Below are positions 9,695 to 20,046 of a stretch of 64,000 bases of DNA, piece after piece (the stretch's first letter is position 1; each line of letters begins with the position of its first letter). The stretch is from Paenibacillus sp. RC334. Lineage in GTDB: Bacteria; Bacillota; Bacilli; Paenibacillales; Paenibacillaceae. Under the pieces are notes generated by a model. It did not search any database and was not told where the DNA came from. It saw nothing but the letters and a program-made list of their open reading frames with translations. The translations under genes were made by a program, and so were the position numbers. The stretch is from positions 4,216,001 to 4,280,000 of the forward strand of contig NZ_CP125370.1 of NCBI RefSeq assembly GCF_030034735.1. Reading direction: 5' to 3'.

Positions 9695-9916
9695 CCTGCT
9701 CGCCTCGCTTCCATATGGATTACATCGTTTCGCCTACCCGTCTGTGACAGGTTAAGATTATGACAACAAGAACTCTCATGTCAATAATACTAACAAAAAT
9801 ATTTCACATTTCTCCATATATCGTTCTAACTAAAAATACGGCAGGATATAACAAACGCTTACATATCCTTATTTATGAATAAAATGTTTTATAAAATGAT
9901 GTTGATGACATTTTTG

Positions 9917-9945
9917 TTGACATTTCAAATAAATTTGCGTATTAA
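9917..9945 (+). promoter_or_regulatory. Promoter of the gcvT operon
   Basis: TTGACA (9917-9922), a 17-base spacer and TATTAA (9940-9945) form a good sigma-A promoter. Transcription would start near 9952, just before the glycine riboswitch. Between 9695 and 9916 nothing else is recognised. Confidence 0.65.
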
Positions 9946-9984
9946 TGGGTTATAACAAGTGCTTTTAGAAATACCCGATAACTG

Positions 9985-10275
9985 TAAACGCGGATGAACG
10001 TGGAGGGAGAGACTGCCAAAACTCGCATAGCTGTTGCCGCCTGTGAAAACAAGGTAGCAAGCGAGTCGGATCAAGCTGTTACCGGCAGGGCCGGATGACG
10101 TATAGCTGATCCAAGGGCAGCGCCGAAGGAGTAAACCTGCACCGCAGGTGAATCTCTCAGGCAAAAGGACCTCTGCCGGACGCATCTCTGGAGAGCATTC
10201 GCCATACAGGCGGATCACCCAAGGGGAAACCTGGTACACACCGGGGTAACTCTCAGGTATCAAGGACAGAGCTGA
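9985..10275 (+). promoter_or_regulatory. Tandem glycine riboswitch
   Basis: Two consecutive gcvT-type aptamers. The first runs from GGAGGGAGAGACTG (about 10002) to the conserved GGCAAAAGGACCTCTGCCGG (about 10178), including GCGCCGAAGGAGTAAACC and AATCTCTCAGGC. The second runs from TCTCTGGAGAGC (about 10185) through ACTCTCAGGTATCAAGGACAG (to about 10270). Glycine binding is known to favour read-through into gcv genes in Bacillus. The first aptamer has an enlarged stem region at about 10030-10115. Confidence 0.95.
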
Positions 10276-10280
10276 AGAAA

Positions 10281-10311
10281 AGTGTGTGGACTGCCGTCCA
10301 TACGTTTTTTT
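10281..10311 (+). terminator. Riboswitch-controlled terminator before gcvT
   Basis: TGTGGAC, a TGCC loop and GTCCATA followed by a run of seven Ts, directly after the second glycine aptamer and about 50 bases before the gcvT ATG. This is the expression platform of the riboswitch. Confidence 0.8.
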
Positions 10312-10359
10312 CAGCCTGTCTTTTTTGTTTAGCTGATCACACTGGATAGGAGTGAAAAA

Positions 10360-11460
10360 ATGACTAACTTGCGAAAAACGTCGCTGTATTCCTCCTACGG
10401 CACGCTGCCGGGGGTTCGTTGCATTGATTTTGGCGGCTGGGAGCTGCCTGTACAGTTCAGCGGCATTCAAAAGGAGCATGAGGCTGTCCGACAACGTGCG
10501 GGATTGTTCGATGTATCGCATATGGGTGAATTCCTGGTCGAGGGCCAGGAAGCCGAAGCATTTCTGCAACAGGTGACGACGAACGATGTCAGCCAATTGG
10601 AGCCGGGCCAGGCCCAATATTCGCTGCTGTGTTACCCGGATGGAGGTGTAGTAGACGACCTGCTTGTTTACCGCAAAGGGCCGGAGCGTTACATGCTCGT
10701 TGTGAACGCCTCGAATATCGACAAAGATTGGGATTGGTTGCTTCGCCATGCTCCTGCATCCGTTCATCTGGAAAACGTATCAGATGCGGTAGCACTGCTG
10801 GCATTGCAAGGACCTGAAGCTGCGCGTATTGCCGCAGCCGTGACAGACACGGACATTACGAAGCTGGCATCCTTCCGATTCAATGAGGATGTGCAATTGT
10901 TCGGGGCAAAAGCGCTCGTCTCCCGCACCGGATACACGGGGGAAGACGGCTTTGAATTTTATGTGCCCACGGCGGATGCACCGGCAGTGTGGGACGGATT
11001 GCTTCGCATCGGTGAGCCGTATGGTCTGGTTCCCGCCGGACTTGGAGCCAGGGATACGCTGCGCTTCGAGGCACGGCTACCGCTGTACGGACAGGAGTTG
11101 TCCGCTACCATTTCGCCACTGGAAGCTGGTTTAGGCTTCTTCGTCAAGCTGAATAAGGGAGATTTTATCGGGAGAGAGGCCCTGCAACGTCAGAAAGAAC
11201 AAGGTATTCCCCGCAAGCTGATCGGACTGGAAATGCTCGACCGCGGCATCCCGCGTGCCCATTATCCCGTTTTTGCGGAAGGACAGCACATTGGCGAGGT
11301 CACAACGGGAACCCAGTCGCCCACCTTAAAGCGTAATCTGGGTTTGGCTCTGGTGGACAGTCATTTCAGTTCCCTATCCACACCGCTGGAGGTCGAGATT
11401 CGTGGCAAGCGCCTGCGCGCCGAGGTGGTAGCAGCGCCCTTTTATAAACGTCCACGCTGA
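10360..11460 (+). CDS. gcvT: Glycine cleavage system aminomethyltransferase (T protein)
   Basis: Transfers the methylene group from aminomethyl-lipoyl GcvH to tetrahydrofolate and releases ammonia. The 366 residues match the family. [11 protein letters not shown] near residue 50, [12 protein letters not shown] near 190 and [17 protein letters not shown] near 230 are hallmark segments. The start ATG follows ATAGGAGTG. It is the first gene of gcvT-gcvPA-gcvPB under the glycine riboswitch; a 130-base gap without a terminator separates it from gcvPA. Confidence 0.98.
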   Translation: MTNLRKTSLYSSYGTLPGVRCIDFGGWELPVQFSGIQKEHEAVRQRAGLFDVSHMGEFLVEGQEAEAFLQQVTTNDVSQLEPGQAQYSLLCYPDGGVVDDLLVYRKGPERYMLVVNASNIDKDWDWLLRHAPASVHLENVSDAVALLALQGPEAARIAAAVTDTDITKLASFRFNEDVQLFGAKALVSRTGYTGEDGFEFYVPTADAPAVWDGLLRIGEPYGLVPAGLGARDTLRFEARLPLYGQELSATISPLEAGLGFFVKLNKGDFIGREALQRQKEQGIPRKLIGLEMLDRGIPRAHYPVFAEGQHIGEVTTGTQSPTLKRNLGLALVDSHFSSLSTPLEVEIRGKRLRAEVVAAPFYKRPR

Positions 11461-11590
11461 TTTAAACGCTCGTCTTACTATAACTATCGTGATCCGTTAC
11501 TAACCGCTGCCCAGTGGGCAATCGTTTATTAATCATTTGTTAATCGTTTTACGTTTTTACGATCTTGTTGGTTGAAAGGAGCCAGACCCA

Positions 11591-12946
11591 ATGAAACAAC
11601 ACCGCTATCTTCCCATGACCGAGCAGGATCAAGCTGAAATGCTGCGCGTGGTCGGCGCATCGTCCATCGACGATTTATTCAGCGATATTCCCGAGGCGAT
11701 CCGGTATAAGGGGGAGCTGCTCCTGTCTTCTCGGTTAGACGAAAGAGCCTTAACCCGCCACTTATCAGGACTGGCCGGGCAAAATGCCAATACTGACACG
11801 CACGCCAGCTTTCTCGGCGCAGGGATTTACGATCATCATATTCCATCCGTCATCCAGCATATCACTTCACGCTCGGAATTTTATACGGCCTACACTCCTT
11901 ATCAACCGGAGGTAAGCCAGGGCGAGCTGCAAGCCATCTTCGAATTTCAATCGTATATATGCGAATTAACAGGCATGGCTGTAGCCAATGCCAGTATGTA
12001 TGATGGAGCGACTGCGCTGGCAGAAGCGGGCTCATTGGCCGCCGCTGCCACCCGCCGCAAGCAGCTTATCGTATCGCGGACCGTCCATCCGGAGGCACGT
12101 CAGGTGTTGGCTGCCTATGCACGCGGGCTGGATTTGGATGTCGTGGAGATCGACTGTGCAGATGGTGTAACTGACGTGAAGGCATTAACGGCGGCCATAT
12201 CGGAGCAGACGGCGGCAGTTTTGGTCCAAAGCCCTAATTTTTTCGGGGCCGTGGAAAATCTGAAGCCGATGGCTGACCTGATCCATGCGCACAAGGGTCT
12301 TATGGTCGTCAGTGCCAATCCACTGGCATTGGGCTTGCTGGAAGCGCCCGGCAAGCAGGACGCGGATATTGTCGTAGGAGACGCGCAGCCGCTTGGCATC
12401 TCCTCCTCCCTCGGTGGCCCAACCTGTGGTTACTTTGCCGTTTCTCAGGCGCATATGCGCCGTATCCCCGGCCGTATTGTGGGCCAGACCACAGATCGCA
12501 ACGGTAAACGCGGCTTCGTGCTGACCTTGCAGGCACGGGAGCAGCATATCCGTCGGGAAAAGGCCACCTCTAACATATGCTCCAATCAGGCACTGCTCGC
12601 TTTATCTGCCTCTGTGTATTTGTCCGTCATGGGTAGACAGGGCATCGCGGAAGTAGCCGAGCTAAACCTGCACAAAAGCCGCTACGCATTGGAGCAACTA
12701 CTCGGCTTGAAGGGCGTGACTGCCTCCTTTACTGCACCCACCTTTAACGAGTTTGCCCTGCGGTTACCTGAGGGTACCGATATGAATAAACTGCAAGCCG
12801 GATTGCTTGCTGCCGGATTTATCGGCGGCTACGATTTAGGGCGAGATTATGAGGAATATGCAGGTCACTTGCTGATTGCCGTGACAGAGCAACGAACAAA
12901 GGAAGAGATCGATCAATTCGTGCATACCTTGGGGGGATTGCTATGA
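11591..12946 (+). CDS. gcvPA: Glycine dehydrogenase (decarboxylating) subunit 1
   Basis: N-terminal half of the split P protein found in Firmicutes, 451 residues. It pairs with GcvPB to decarboxylate glycine and load Gcv[11 protein letters not shown] at the start and [16 protein letters not shown] near residue 80 are typical. It lacks the PLP lysine, which is in subunit 2. AAAGGAG precedes the ATG. The stop overlaps the gcvPB start by 4 bases. Confidence 0.98.
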   Translation: MKQHRYLPMTEQDQAEMLRVVGASSIDDLFSDIPEAIRYKGELLLSSRLDERALTRHLSGLAGQNANTDTHASFLGAGIYDHHIPSVIQHITSRSEFYTAYTPYQPEVSQGELQAIFEFQSYICELTGMAVANASMYDGATALAEAGSLAAAATRRKQLIVSRTVHPEARQVLAAYARGLDLDVVEIDCADGVTDVKALTAAISEQTAAVLVQSPNFFGAVENLKPMADLIHAHKGLMVVSANPLALGLLEAPGKQDADIVVGDAQPLGISSSLGGPTCGYFAVSQAHMRRIPGRIVGQTTDRNGKRGFVLTLQAREQHIRREKATSNICSNQALLALSASVYLSVMGRQGIAEVAELNLHKSRYALEQLLGLKGVTASFTAPTFNEFALRLPEGTDMNKLQAGLLAAGFIGGYDLGRDYEEYAGHLLIAVTEQRTKEEIDQFVHTLGGLL

Positions 12947-14469
12947 CGCATACTACAGGACAAGATCAGGGTACACCGAATCCAGAAGTCGAATCCAGTC
13001 GGAATCAGATGAAAAAGCATGAGCAGGCGCTCATTTTTGAATTGAGCAGACCGGGCCGTATCGCCTATTCCCTGCCTGAATGCGATGTTCCCCGGCGTCC
13101 GGTGGCAGAGCTTTTGCCGGATTATGCGCAGCGCAGCGAGCTTGCGGCATTGCCCGAGGTATACGAAGTAGACGTTATTCGACATTATACTGCACTGTCA
13201 CGGCGTAATTTTGGCGTGGACAACGGATTTTATCCGCTCGGCTCCTGTACGATGAAATACAACCCCAAGGTGAATGAGGATGTCGCCCGTTATGCAGGCT
13301 TCGCCAAAATCCATCCGTACCAGCCGGAGGACAGCATCCAGGGGGCCATGGCGCTGCTCCATACGCTTCAAAACGATCTGGCCGCGTTAACCGGCATGGA
13401 TGCCGTCACCCTTCAGCCCGCCGCGGGCGCCCATGGCGAATGGACCGGGCTGATGATGATCCGCTCCTACCACGAAGCGCGTGGTGAGCGGCGTACCAAG
13501 GTGCTCGTGCCGGATTCCTCGCACGGAACGAACCCCGCCAGCGCCACTGTGGCAGGCTTCGAAACGGTCACCCTCCCCTCCACACCGCAGGGGCTGGTGG
13601 ATCTGGACGCGCTGCGTCAAGCCGTGGGCAACGACACCGCTGCGCTTATGCTGACCAACCCGAACACGCTCGGGCTGTTCGAGAAGCAAATCGCTGACAT
13701 TGCCGCGATTGTGCATGAAGCGGGTGGCCTGCTCTACTATGATGGCGCGAACTCCAACGCCATTATGGGGATCACCCGCCCCGGGGATATGGGCTTTGAC
13801 GTGGTGCATCTCAATTTGCACAAAACGATGAGTACCCCACATGGCGGAGGCGGACCCGGCGCGGGACCTGTGGGGGTAAAGCAGCGGCTCATTCCGTATT
13901 TGCCCAAGCCGCTTGTCGTGCGTGATCCACAGGGCACGTACCACTGGGACCGAGAACAGGGCGATTCCATCGGACGGGTCAAAGCCTTTTACGGAAACTT
14001 CGGTATTCTCGTCCGTGCCTATGCCTATATCCGCAGCTATGGCCCTGACGGCTTGAAGCGGGTATCCGAATGTGCCGTACTTAATGCCAATTATATGATG
14101 CATCGGCTGGCTCCGCATTTTGACATCCCTTATCCAGGCTATTGCAAACACGAATTTGTGATGTCCGGACGGGGCTTAAAGAAATTCGGAGTGCGTACAC
14201 TTGATGTTGCCAAGCGATTGCTCGATTTCGGCTACCATCCGCCTACGATTTATTTCCCGCTGAATGTAGAGGAATGTATCATGATCGAGCCGACAGAAAC
14301 GGAAAGCAAAGAGACGCTTGATGCCTTCATTGACACCATGATCCAAATTGCGCGGGAAGCGGAGGAAACGCCTGAATTGGTGCTGAATGCTCCATATACC
14401 ACTCCAGTCACGCGACTGGACGAAGCAACTGCAGCTCGCAAGCCTATATTGAATTGCTCATGCAGCTAA
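12943..14469 (+). CDS. gcvPB: Glycine dehydrogenase (decarboxylating) subunit 2
   Basis: PLP-binding half of the split P protein, 508 residues. The PLP lysine is in [18 protein letters not shown] near residue 295. [10 protein letters not shown] near residue 105 and [10 protein letters not shown] near 195 are conserved. It overlaps gcvPA by ATGA, so the two subunits are made together. It is the last gene of the operon. The first 25 residues are polar and variable. Confidence 0.98.
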   Translation: MTHTTGQDQGTPNPEVESSRNQMKKHEQALIFELSRPGRIAYSLPECDVPRRPVAELLPDYAQRSELAALPEVYEVDVIRHYTALSRRNFGVDNGFYPLGSCTMKYNPKVNEDVARYAGFAKIHPYQPEDSIQGAMALLHTLQNDLAALTGMDAVTLQPAAGAHGEWTGLMMIRSYHEARGERRTKVLVPDSSHGTNPASATVAGFETVTLPSTPQGLVDLDALRQAVGNDTAALMLTNPNTLGLFEKQIADIAAIVHEAGGLLYYDGANSNAIMGITRPGDMGFDVVHLNLHKTMSTPHGGGGPGAGPVGVKQRLIPYLPKPLVVRDPQGTYHWDREQGDSIGRVKAFYGNFGILVRAYAYIRSYGPDGLKRVSECAVLNANYMMHRLAPHFDIPYPGYCKHEFVMSGRGLKKFGVRTLDVAKRLLDFGYHPPTIYFPLNVEECIMIEPTETESKETLDAFIDTMIQIAREAEETPELVLNAPYTTPVTRLDEATAARKPILNCSCS

Positions 14470-14494
14470 AAGCAAACTCCAATTTGGGGCATAC

Positions 14495-14524
14495 AAAAAG
14501 GCCGGTATCTGTTAGATACCGGCC
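14495..14524 (-). terminator. Terminator of ptsI
   Basis: Perfect 11-bp stem GGCCGGTATCT with a GTT loop at 14500-14524. On the minus strand it is followed by TTTTT, so it ends ptsI transcription. It may also slow the convergent gcvPB transcript, although no T-run exists on that side. Confidence 0.85.
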
Positions 14525-14586
14525 GCTGTATGTAAACAGCAATTTTTGTTGGAAAAAGATATACCTTGAAAATGTGATACCCTTCC

Positions 14587-16299
14587 TTAGCCTTCAATGC
14601 TTTGAACCAATTCAACAACCTGCTCGGCTGTTTGCATGTCCAAAGCTTTTGCAGCCAGTTTCTCCATGTCCGCGCGGGACAATTTCGAAATTTGACTGCG
14701 TGCTGGCAGAATGGAAGTAGCACTCATGCTGAACTCATCGAGTCCCAGACCCAGCAGCAATGGAATTGCTGTTGTATCCCCTGCCATTTCACCGCACATA
14801 CCAACCCAACGTCCTTCACGGTGAGCGGCATCAATAACCATTTTCACCAGACGCAGAATGGATGGGTTATATGGTTGGTACAAATAAGATACCCGTTCGT
14901 TCATGCGATCCGCTGCCATCGTGTACTGAATCAGATCGTTCGTACCGATACTGAAGAAATCAACTTCTTTTGCGAATTGGTCAGCCAATACCGCTGTAGA
15001 AGGAATTTCTACCATGATGCCCAACTGAATTTCTTCAGATACGGCTACACCCTCGGCTACCAGCTTTTCTTTTTCCTCCAGCAACACAGCTTTGGATTCA
15101 CGGAATTCGTTCAGCGTAGCAATCATCGGGAACATGACCCGCAGGTTACCATGTACACTTGCCCGCAGCAAAGCACGCAATTGAGTACGGAAAATGTCCT
15201 GACGGTCCAGACACAGACGAATAGCACGGAATCCGAGGAACGGATTCATTTCCTTCGGCAGATCCAGATAAGGAAGCTCTTTGTCGCCACCGATGTCCAA
15301 CGTGCGAACTACAACCGGTTTGCCTTCCATTCTTTCCAGAACGGTTTTGTATGCTGTGTACTGTACTTCTTCGGATGGAAGCTTATCGCGTCCCATGTAC
15401 AAGAATTCAGTACGATACAGGCCGACGCCTTCGCCACCGTTATCCAGTACACCAGCTACATCATTAGGCGTACCGATATTGGCTGCCAGTTCGACATGCA
15501 CACCATCGACGGAAACCGTAGCTTCGCCGCGCAGCTTCCGCCACTCTTCGCGTTGCTTGTCGTATGCCACCTGTTTAGCCTGGTATTCAGCAACGATCTC
15601 TTCGGAAGGGTTCACGAATACGTGACCATCCAGACCGTCGACGATAATCAAATCGCCGCTTTTAGCTTGGGACAGTATATTTTTAGTTCCTACAACCGCA
15701 GGAATTTCAAGTGAACGAGCCATAATAGCCGAGTGTGAAGTACGTCCGCCAATGTTGGTTGCAAAGCCTTTAACAAATTCGCGATTCAGCTGAGCTGTGT
15801 CGGAAGGTGTCAAATCTTCTGCAAGTACAATCGTTTCTTCGGCAATTTCTGCAGGACTGACAAAATGAACACCAAGCAGGTGATTCAGGATCCGCTTGGT
15901 TACATCACGCATGTCCGATGCGCGTTCTTGCAAATAAGCACTTTTCATGTTTTCGAACATGGAAATAAACTGTGTAGCTACTTCGTTCAGAGCATAGTCA
16001 GCATTAAGCTGCTCGTCTCTGATCTTAGCTTTAACTGGATCGATCAGTTCAGGATCATTCAGGATCAACAGGTGAGAAGCAAAAATTTCTGCTTTTTTCT
16101 CGCCCAGCTCCTGTAAAGTTTTCTCCTTAATCGCTTCCAATTCGGTTTGAGATTCTACTAAAGCCGCATCCAATCTTGCAATTTCAGCTTCAGCATCACC
16201 AACCGCGCGTCTCTCTACAGCGTAATTCGGATGCTCCAAGATAAACGCCCGGGCAATGGCGATGCCTGCCGAAGCGGCAATCCCGGAAATTTTAAGCAT
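14587..16299 (-). CDS. ptsI: Phosphoenolpyruvate-protein phosphotransferase (enzyme I)
   Basis: First enzyme of all PTS pathways; it takes phosphate from PEP and gives it to HPr. The 570 residues match the family. The phosphohistidine is in [13 protein letters not shown] near residue 190. The PEP-binding barrel has [10 protein letters not shown] and the C-terminal [17 protein letters not shown] and GMCGEMAGD signatures. It overlaps ptsH by 8 bases. It serves the MtlA, PtsG and other EII proteins. Confidence 0.98.
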   Translation of the reverse strand: MLKISGIAASAGIAIARAFILEHPNYAVERRAVGDAEAEIARLDAALVESQTELEAIKEKTLQELGEKKAEIFASHLLILNDPELIDPVKAKIRDEQLNADYALNEVATQFISMFENMKSAYLQERASDMRDVTKRILNHLLGVHFVSPAEIAEETIVLAEDLTPSDTAQLNREFVKGFATNIGGRTSHSAIMARSLEIPAVVGTKNILSQAKSGDLIIVDGLDGHVFVNPSEEIVAEYQAKQVAYDKQREEWRKLRGEATVSVDGVHVELAANIGTPNDVAGVLDNGGEGVGLYRTEFLYMGRDKLPSEEVQYTAYKTVLERMEGKPVVVRTLDIGGDKELPYLDLPKEMNPFLGFRAIRLCLDRQDIFRTQLRALLRASVHGNLRVMFPMIATLNEFRESKAVLLEEKEKLVAEGVAVSEEIQLGIMVEIPSTAVLADQFAKEVDFFSIGTNDLIQYTMAADRMNERVSYLYQPYNPSILRLVKMVIDAAHREGRWVGMCGEMAGDTTAIPLLLGLGLDEFSMSATSILPARSQISKLSRADMEKLAAKALDMQTAEQVVELVQSIEG

Positions 16300-16567
16300 G
16301 AATTTCGCCCAGCCCTTCGTTAACGATTACATTTTCAAGAGCTTTCAGAGCGTCAGCAGCTTCAGCGCCTTCACAGATGATGTTGATGGTATCGCCTTGT
16401 TCCAGACCAAGAGACAATACACCCAGAATGGATTTCAAAGTTACTTTTTTACCGTTAGCTTCGGCAAAAGATTCAGCACCGCTGAATTTGTTAGCTGTAT
16501 TTACCAGCGCTGTTGCAGGACGTGCATGGATACCGTCTTCATCTGTAATTCTAAAAGTTGTTTGCAT
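16292..16567 (-). CDS. ptsH: Phosphocarrier protein HPr
   Basis: Small PTS carrier of 91 residues. His14 in GIHARPA accepts phosphate from enzyme I. Ser46 in [11 protein letters not shown] is the site used by HPr kinase for CcpA-dependent catabolite repression. ATG 16567 is chosen for GGGAGG 7 bases upstream; an in-frame ATG at 16582 has no good site. It lies 120 bases after ptsG and may also have its own promoter. Confidence 0.97.
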   Translation of the reverse strand: MQTTFRITDEDGIHARPATALVNTANKFSGAESFAEANGKKVTLKSILGVLSLGLEQGDTINIICEGAEAADALKALENVIVNEGLGEIHA

Positions 16568-16640
16568 AATTGTTCCTCCCACTTTCCTAATGGATAATAT
16601 TTGTTTACACGCAGTATACGTGTAGTGAAACCGGGTCGAT

Positions 16641-16667
16641 GTGAGGCGACCTAAGCCGCCTCATCAC
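16641..16667 (-). terminator. Inverted repeat after ptsG
   Basis: GTGAGGCG at 16641-16648 pairs with CGCCTCATCAC at 16657-16667 (one bulged base). It lies between ptsG and ptsH, but no T-run follows on the minus strand. It could be a weak terminator or a processing stem. Confidence 0.35.
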
Positions 16668-16687
16668 GAATCCGAAACACATAGAGT

Positions 16688-18748
16688 TTATTTTATCGTA
16701 ATTATACCATCTTCGCCAGCCTTCAATACTCCAGTTTTGTTTAAAGTTACCGAAGAGCCTTCTGGAAGGTTGGTAAAAATGACTGGTGAGATGATGGATT
16801 TTGCGTTTGCCTTCACGTATTCCAGGTCTACTTTCATAATAGGCTGACCGGCTGACACAAGATCGCCTTCGTTCACCAAAACGTCAAATCCTTGGCCTTT
16901 AAGCTTTACTGTGTTCACCCCGATATGAACAAGTACTTCCTTACCGCCGTCAGATTGGATACCAATGGCATGCTTGCTTGGGAATACATTGAATACTTTA
17001 CCATATACAGGCGACACAATCGTTCCATCATTTGGCACGACAGCAAAGCCGTCTCCTGTCATACGTTCTGCAAATACCGGATCAGGAACAGTCGAAATAT
17101 CAACCAATTCTCCGTTAACAGGCATCACGATATCTTCAACAATGATGGTCTGTTTTTGTTCGCCAGCTTCCTTCTCTTCTTGCGGAGCAGGTTGAGCCGA
17201 GGCCGGAGCCGGAGCAGGTGTGCGTCCCGCCATAATATCAGCCATTTGCGTTTTAATCGTATCGGAGCGTGTACCGAAAATGGCTTGTACGTTGTTGCCG
17301 ACTTCGAGTACACCCGCTGCGCCAAGCTGTTTCAGACGAGCCTTGTCAACGTTGGACTTCTCGTTAACTTCAATACGAAGACGTGTGATACAAGCATCCA
17401 AATGCTTGATATTGGACGCCCCGCCGAAAGCTGCCAAAATATTGCCCGGAAGCTCGTCTGTGGTACCGACTGCGGCTCCTTCAACATTTTCTGTAGCTTC
17501 TTCACGCCCTGGTGTTTTCAGGTTAAACTTCCGTATGATGAATCGGAATCCGAAGTAATAAATAACCGCCAAAATCAGACCGACGATGATGACGTACCAC
17601 CAAGACGTACGATTCGGAATAATCCCGAAGATCAGGAAGTCGATAAATCCACCGGAGAAGGTCATACCGATTTTAACATTCAAAATTTGCATCGTCATGA
17701 ACGACAGACCTGCAAACACAGCGTGCACTGCGAACAGCAATGGAGCTACGAACAGGAAGGAAAATTCCAGTGGCTCCGTAATCCCTGTCAGGAAAGAAGT
17801 CAAAGCTGCTGAACCCATAATACCTGCTACATATTTTTTGTGTTCTGGTCTTGCTTCATGATACATCGCTAGCGCTGCGGCTGGCAAACCGAACATCATG
17901 AATGGGAACTTACCAACCTGGAACGTACTTGCTGTCAAAGCAACTCCATCGCGAAGCTGGTTAAAGAAGATTTGCTGGTCACCATGAATCGTTTGACCGG
18001 CTTTGTTCACGTATTCGCCGAACTCAAACCAGAACGGTGAATACCAGATGTGATGCAATCCGAAAGGAATGAGCGAGCGTTCAATCACCCCAAATATGAA
18101 AGCTGCCAGCGTCGGATTGGAGTCAACCATAAAGTGTGATACAACGTTCAGTCCTTGCTGTACGGGAGGCCACACAATGACCAGCAATAGTCCGATTAGC
18201 AATGAAGATACTGCCGTTACAATCGGAACGAAGCGCTTACCCGCGAAAAAGCCCAGATACGAAGGAAGCTCGATTTTGAAAAAGCGATTGTACATGGCCG
18301 CGGCCAGTATACCGATGATAATCCCGCCGAACACCCCGGTTTGCAGCGTTGGAATCCCCAACACGTTCGCATAGCCCGGTATTTTTTGAGCAATCAGACC
18401 CGGTGTAACACCTACAGCTGTACCCAATGTAATATTCATAACGAGATAACCGATGATCGCAGCCAATCCTGCTACGCCTTCACCGCCTGCCAGACCGACG
18501 GCTACGCCGACTGCAAACAACAGTGCCAGATTATCAAAAACAATTTGTCCGGCATTCATCATGATCGTCGCTACCGATTGAACCCAGCCCGCATTTAATG
18601 CCGGAATGTACTGGAGAAAATCGGGATTGACCAACATGTTGCCGATTCCTAATAAAAGTCCCGCTGCCGGCAAAATGGCTACAGGAAGCATTAAAGCTTT
18701 GCCGACACGCTGTAAAACACCGAAAAGCTTTTTAAACATACGTTCCAC
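16688..18748 (-). CDS. ptsG: PTS glucose-specific EIICBA component
   Basis: Glucose permease with all three EII domains in one chain of 686 residues. EIIC (about 1-400) has about ten hydrophobic segments and the [12 protein letters not shown] motif. EIIB has the phosphocysteine in [13 protein letters not shown] near residue 455. EIIA has [19 protein letters not shown] near residue 600. It is transcribed from a promoter at 18944-18972 through a GlcT-controlled terminator. A Pro/Ala-rich linker (about 510-530) joins EIIB and EIIA. Confidence 0.97.
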   Translation of the reverse strand: MERMFKKLFGVLQRVGKALMLPVAILPAAGLLLGIGNMLVNPDFLQYIPALNAGWVQSVATIMMNAGQIVFDNLALLFAVGVAVGLAGGEGVAGLAAIIGYLVMNITLGTAVGVTPGLIAQKIPGYANVLGIPTLQTGVFGGIIIGILAAAMYNRFFKIELPSYLGFFAGKRFVPIVTAVSSLLIGLLLVIVWPPVQQGLNVVSHFMVDSNPTLAAFIFGVIERSLIPFGLHHIWYSPFWFEFGEYVNKAGQTIHGDQQIFFNQLRDGVALTASTFQVGKFPFMMFGLPAAALAMYHEARPEHKKYVAGIMGSAALTSFLTGITEPLEFSFLFVAPLLFAVHAVFAGLSFMTMQILNVKIGMTFSGGFIDFLIFGIIPNRTSWWYVIIVGLILAVIYYFGFRFIIRKFNLKTPGREEATENVEGAAVGTTDELPGNILAAFGGASNIKHLDACITRLRIEVNEKSNVDKARLKQLGAAGVLEVGNNVQAIFGTRSDTIKTQMADIMAGRTPAPAPASAQPAPQEEKEAGEQKQTIIVEDIVMPVNGELVDISTVPDPVFAERMTGDGFAVVPNDGTIVSPVYGKVFNVFPSKHAIGIQSDGGKEVLVHIGVNTVKLKGQGFDVLVNEGDLVSAGQPIMKVDLEYVKANAKSIISPVIFTNLPEGSSVTLNKTGVLKAGEDGIITIK

Positions 18749-18786
18749 TTCCTTCTCTGAAAATTAGAATACAGAGGCAAAACAAC

Positions 18787-18906
18787 AAAAAAGGCATGAG
18801 CCGAATTAAGTATGTTTGAACACAACCTTGGGATATAGCTTACCCCGGTAGGCTGTAAACAATCATAACTTAAAACAACTCATGCCTGATCGAATCAGTA
18901 ACACGT
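18787..18906 (-). promoter_or_regulatory. GlcT antiterminator target (RAT) and terminator before ptsG
   Basis: On the minus strand GTGTTACTGATTCGATCAGG (about 18884-18905) forms an imperfect dyad that closely resembles the B. subtilis ptsG RAT. It shares the GGCATGAG arm (18879-18886) with a terminator whose other arm is CTCATGCC (18793-18800), followed by TTTTTT. Binding of GlcT to the RAT would stop the terminator forming and allow ptsG expression when glucose is present. The loop between the arms is long, about 78 bases. Confidence 0.8.
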
Positions 18907-18943
18907 TAGATATTCATTTGTTGTCTTGCTCATTACAAAATTT

Positions 18944-18972
18944 ATTATAGCATTCTGCCAAAAGTGAGGCAA
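18944..18972 (-). promoter_or_regulatory. ptsG promoter
   Basis: Minus strand: TTGCCT (18967-18972), a 17-base spacer, TATAAT (18944-18949). It is between the glcT stop and the RAT, so ptsG is transcribed separately from glcT. Confidence 0.7.
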
Positions 18973-18995
18973 TACTTTTTTCGATTCTAGCTGTT

Positions 18996-19853
18996 CTAAC
19001 GTTGCTCTCCCTGCTCTTTACGTTGGGACAACCGCTGTAAATGCATCGTCAAATAGCTAACCTCAGCCGGATATACGGATTTGCGAAGCCTTTTCTCCAT
19101 AATCTTCGTAAGCTTCCAGGCTAACATATACATTTCCGGATACTCTTCATTCAACAGCTTGTCCAATCGGTAAATCTCCTGCACAATCTCTCCCCGACGT
19201 ACACGTTCAATCGCAAACCTCAGATGAGTCAGCAAACGTGAGTAATCCAGGGATTGGAGAGGAATGCGATATTCCAGCGTAGTCTCTACTACCTGTACCA
19301 TATCAGCAATCAATCGGGAATCCTTCCTGACCTCGGAAATATGCTGATTCGTCATGGCACTGTAAATATGCAAGGCTACGAATCCGATTTCATCTTCTCC
19401 CAGATCCACACCCATCTTGTCCTTGATCAAAGAGACTGCCTGTTCAGCCATCTTGTATTCCTGAGGGTATATTTCTCTCGTTTCATACAAAAACGGATTA
19501 TGGATCGTAATGCCCTGTTTCTGACGATTAATGGAAAAGGCGATGTGATCGGTTAAAGCAATCAATATGTGCTCATTCAGAGGCTTCTTCGCTTGAAGCT
19601 GAACATGGTGAAGCACCTCACCAATGACCTCAATGAGCTTTTCATCCAGCTCGGGAAGCAATCGCTTGTATTGCTCCTGCTCCTCATGGCTTTTTAATAT
19701 AAATAATTTTTCAACTGAATCCAACGGTATAAGATCGCCGTTTTTGCGATTGAAACCGATTCCTTTTCCAATCACAACAACCTCATCATGCTCGGGATGC
19801 ATCCCGATAATCACATTGTTATTCAGCGCTTTCGCCACTTGTAGGCTGCTCAC
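18996..19853 (-). CDS. glcT: PTS-regulated antiterminator GlcT
   Basis: BglG/SacY-type RNA-binding antiterminator. An N-terminal CAT domain (VAKALNNNVIIGMHP) is followed by two PRD domains with phosphorylatable histidines (NEHILIALTDHIAF; LLTHLRFAIER). The GTG at 19853, with AGAGGTG 5 bases upstream, gives 285 residues, near the usual length. A longer ORF to 19919 would add 22 residues not typical of the family. It stands directly upstream of ptsG and its RAT, matching the B. subtilis glcT-ptsG arrangement. Confidence 0.92.
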   Translation of the reverse strand: MSSLQVAKALNNNVIIGMHPEHDEVVVIGKGIGFNRKNGDLIPLDSVEKLFILKSHEEQEQYKRLLPELDEKLIEVIGEVLHHVQLQAKKPLNEHILIALTDHIAFSINRQKQGITIHNPFLYETREIYPQEYKMAEQAVSLIKDKMGVDLGEDEIGFVALHIYSAMTNQHISEVRKDSRLIADMVQVVETTLEYRIPLQSLDYSRLLTHLRFAIERVRRGEIVQEIYRLDKLLNEEYPEMYMLAWKLTKIMEKRLRKSVYPAEVSYLTMHLQRLSQRKEQGEQR

Positions 19854-19950
19854 ATCCGCACCTCTTTTTATCTGAACCTTGATCCTAAGAATTAGAGCAT
19901 GAAGCTCAGAGGAATCCACGTTAAAGTACCAAATATTTCGCTAAAGGTCA

Positions 19951-20007
19951 ATAAAAAGAAAACGCTTTTCATCACAATAACCGGGAAAACCTGTGATGAA
20001 AAGCGTT
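19951..20007 (-). terminator. Terminator of the yuaF-floT operon
   Basis: Perfect 16-bp stem AACGCTTTTCATCACA at 19961-19976 with its complement at 19992-20007. On the minus strand it is followed by a T-rich tail (TTTCTTTTTAT). It lies 40 bases after the floT stop. Confidence 0.85.
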
Positions 20008-20046
20008 CTTTCTGTTAAGGGGTATCCGCTCCTGAAAGCCCTGCGG

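Noticed and set aside
9925..10767. 280-codon minus-strand ORF
   Set aside because: It covers the glycine riboswitch and gcvT on the opposite strand, so it is a chance frame.
14602..15714. 370-codon plus-strand ORF opposite ptsI
   Set aside because: Antisense shadow of the strongly conserved ptsI coding frame.
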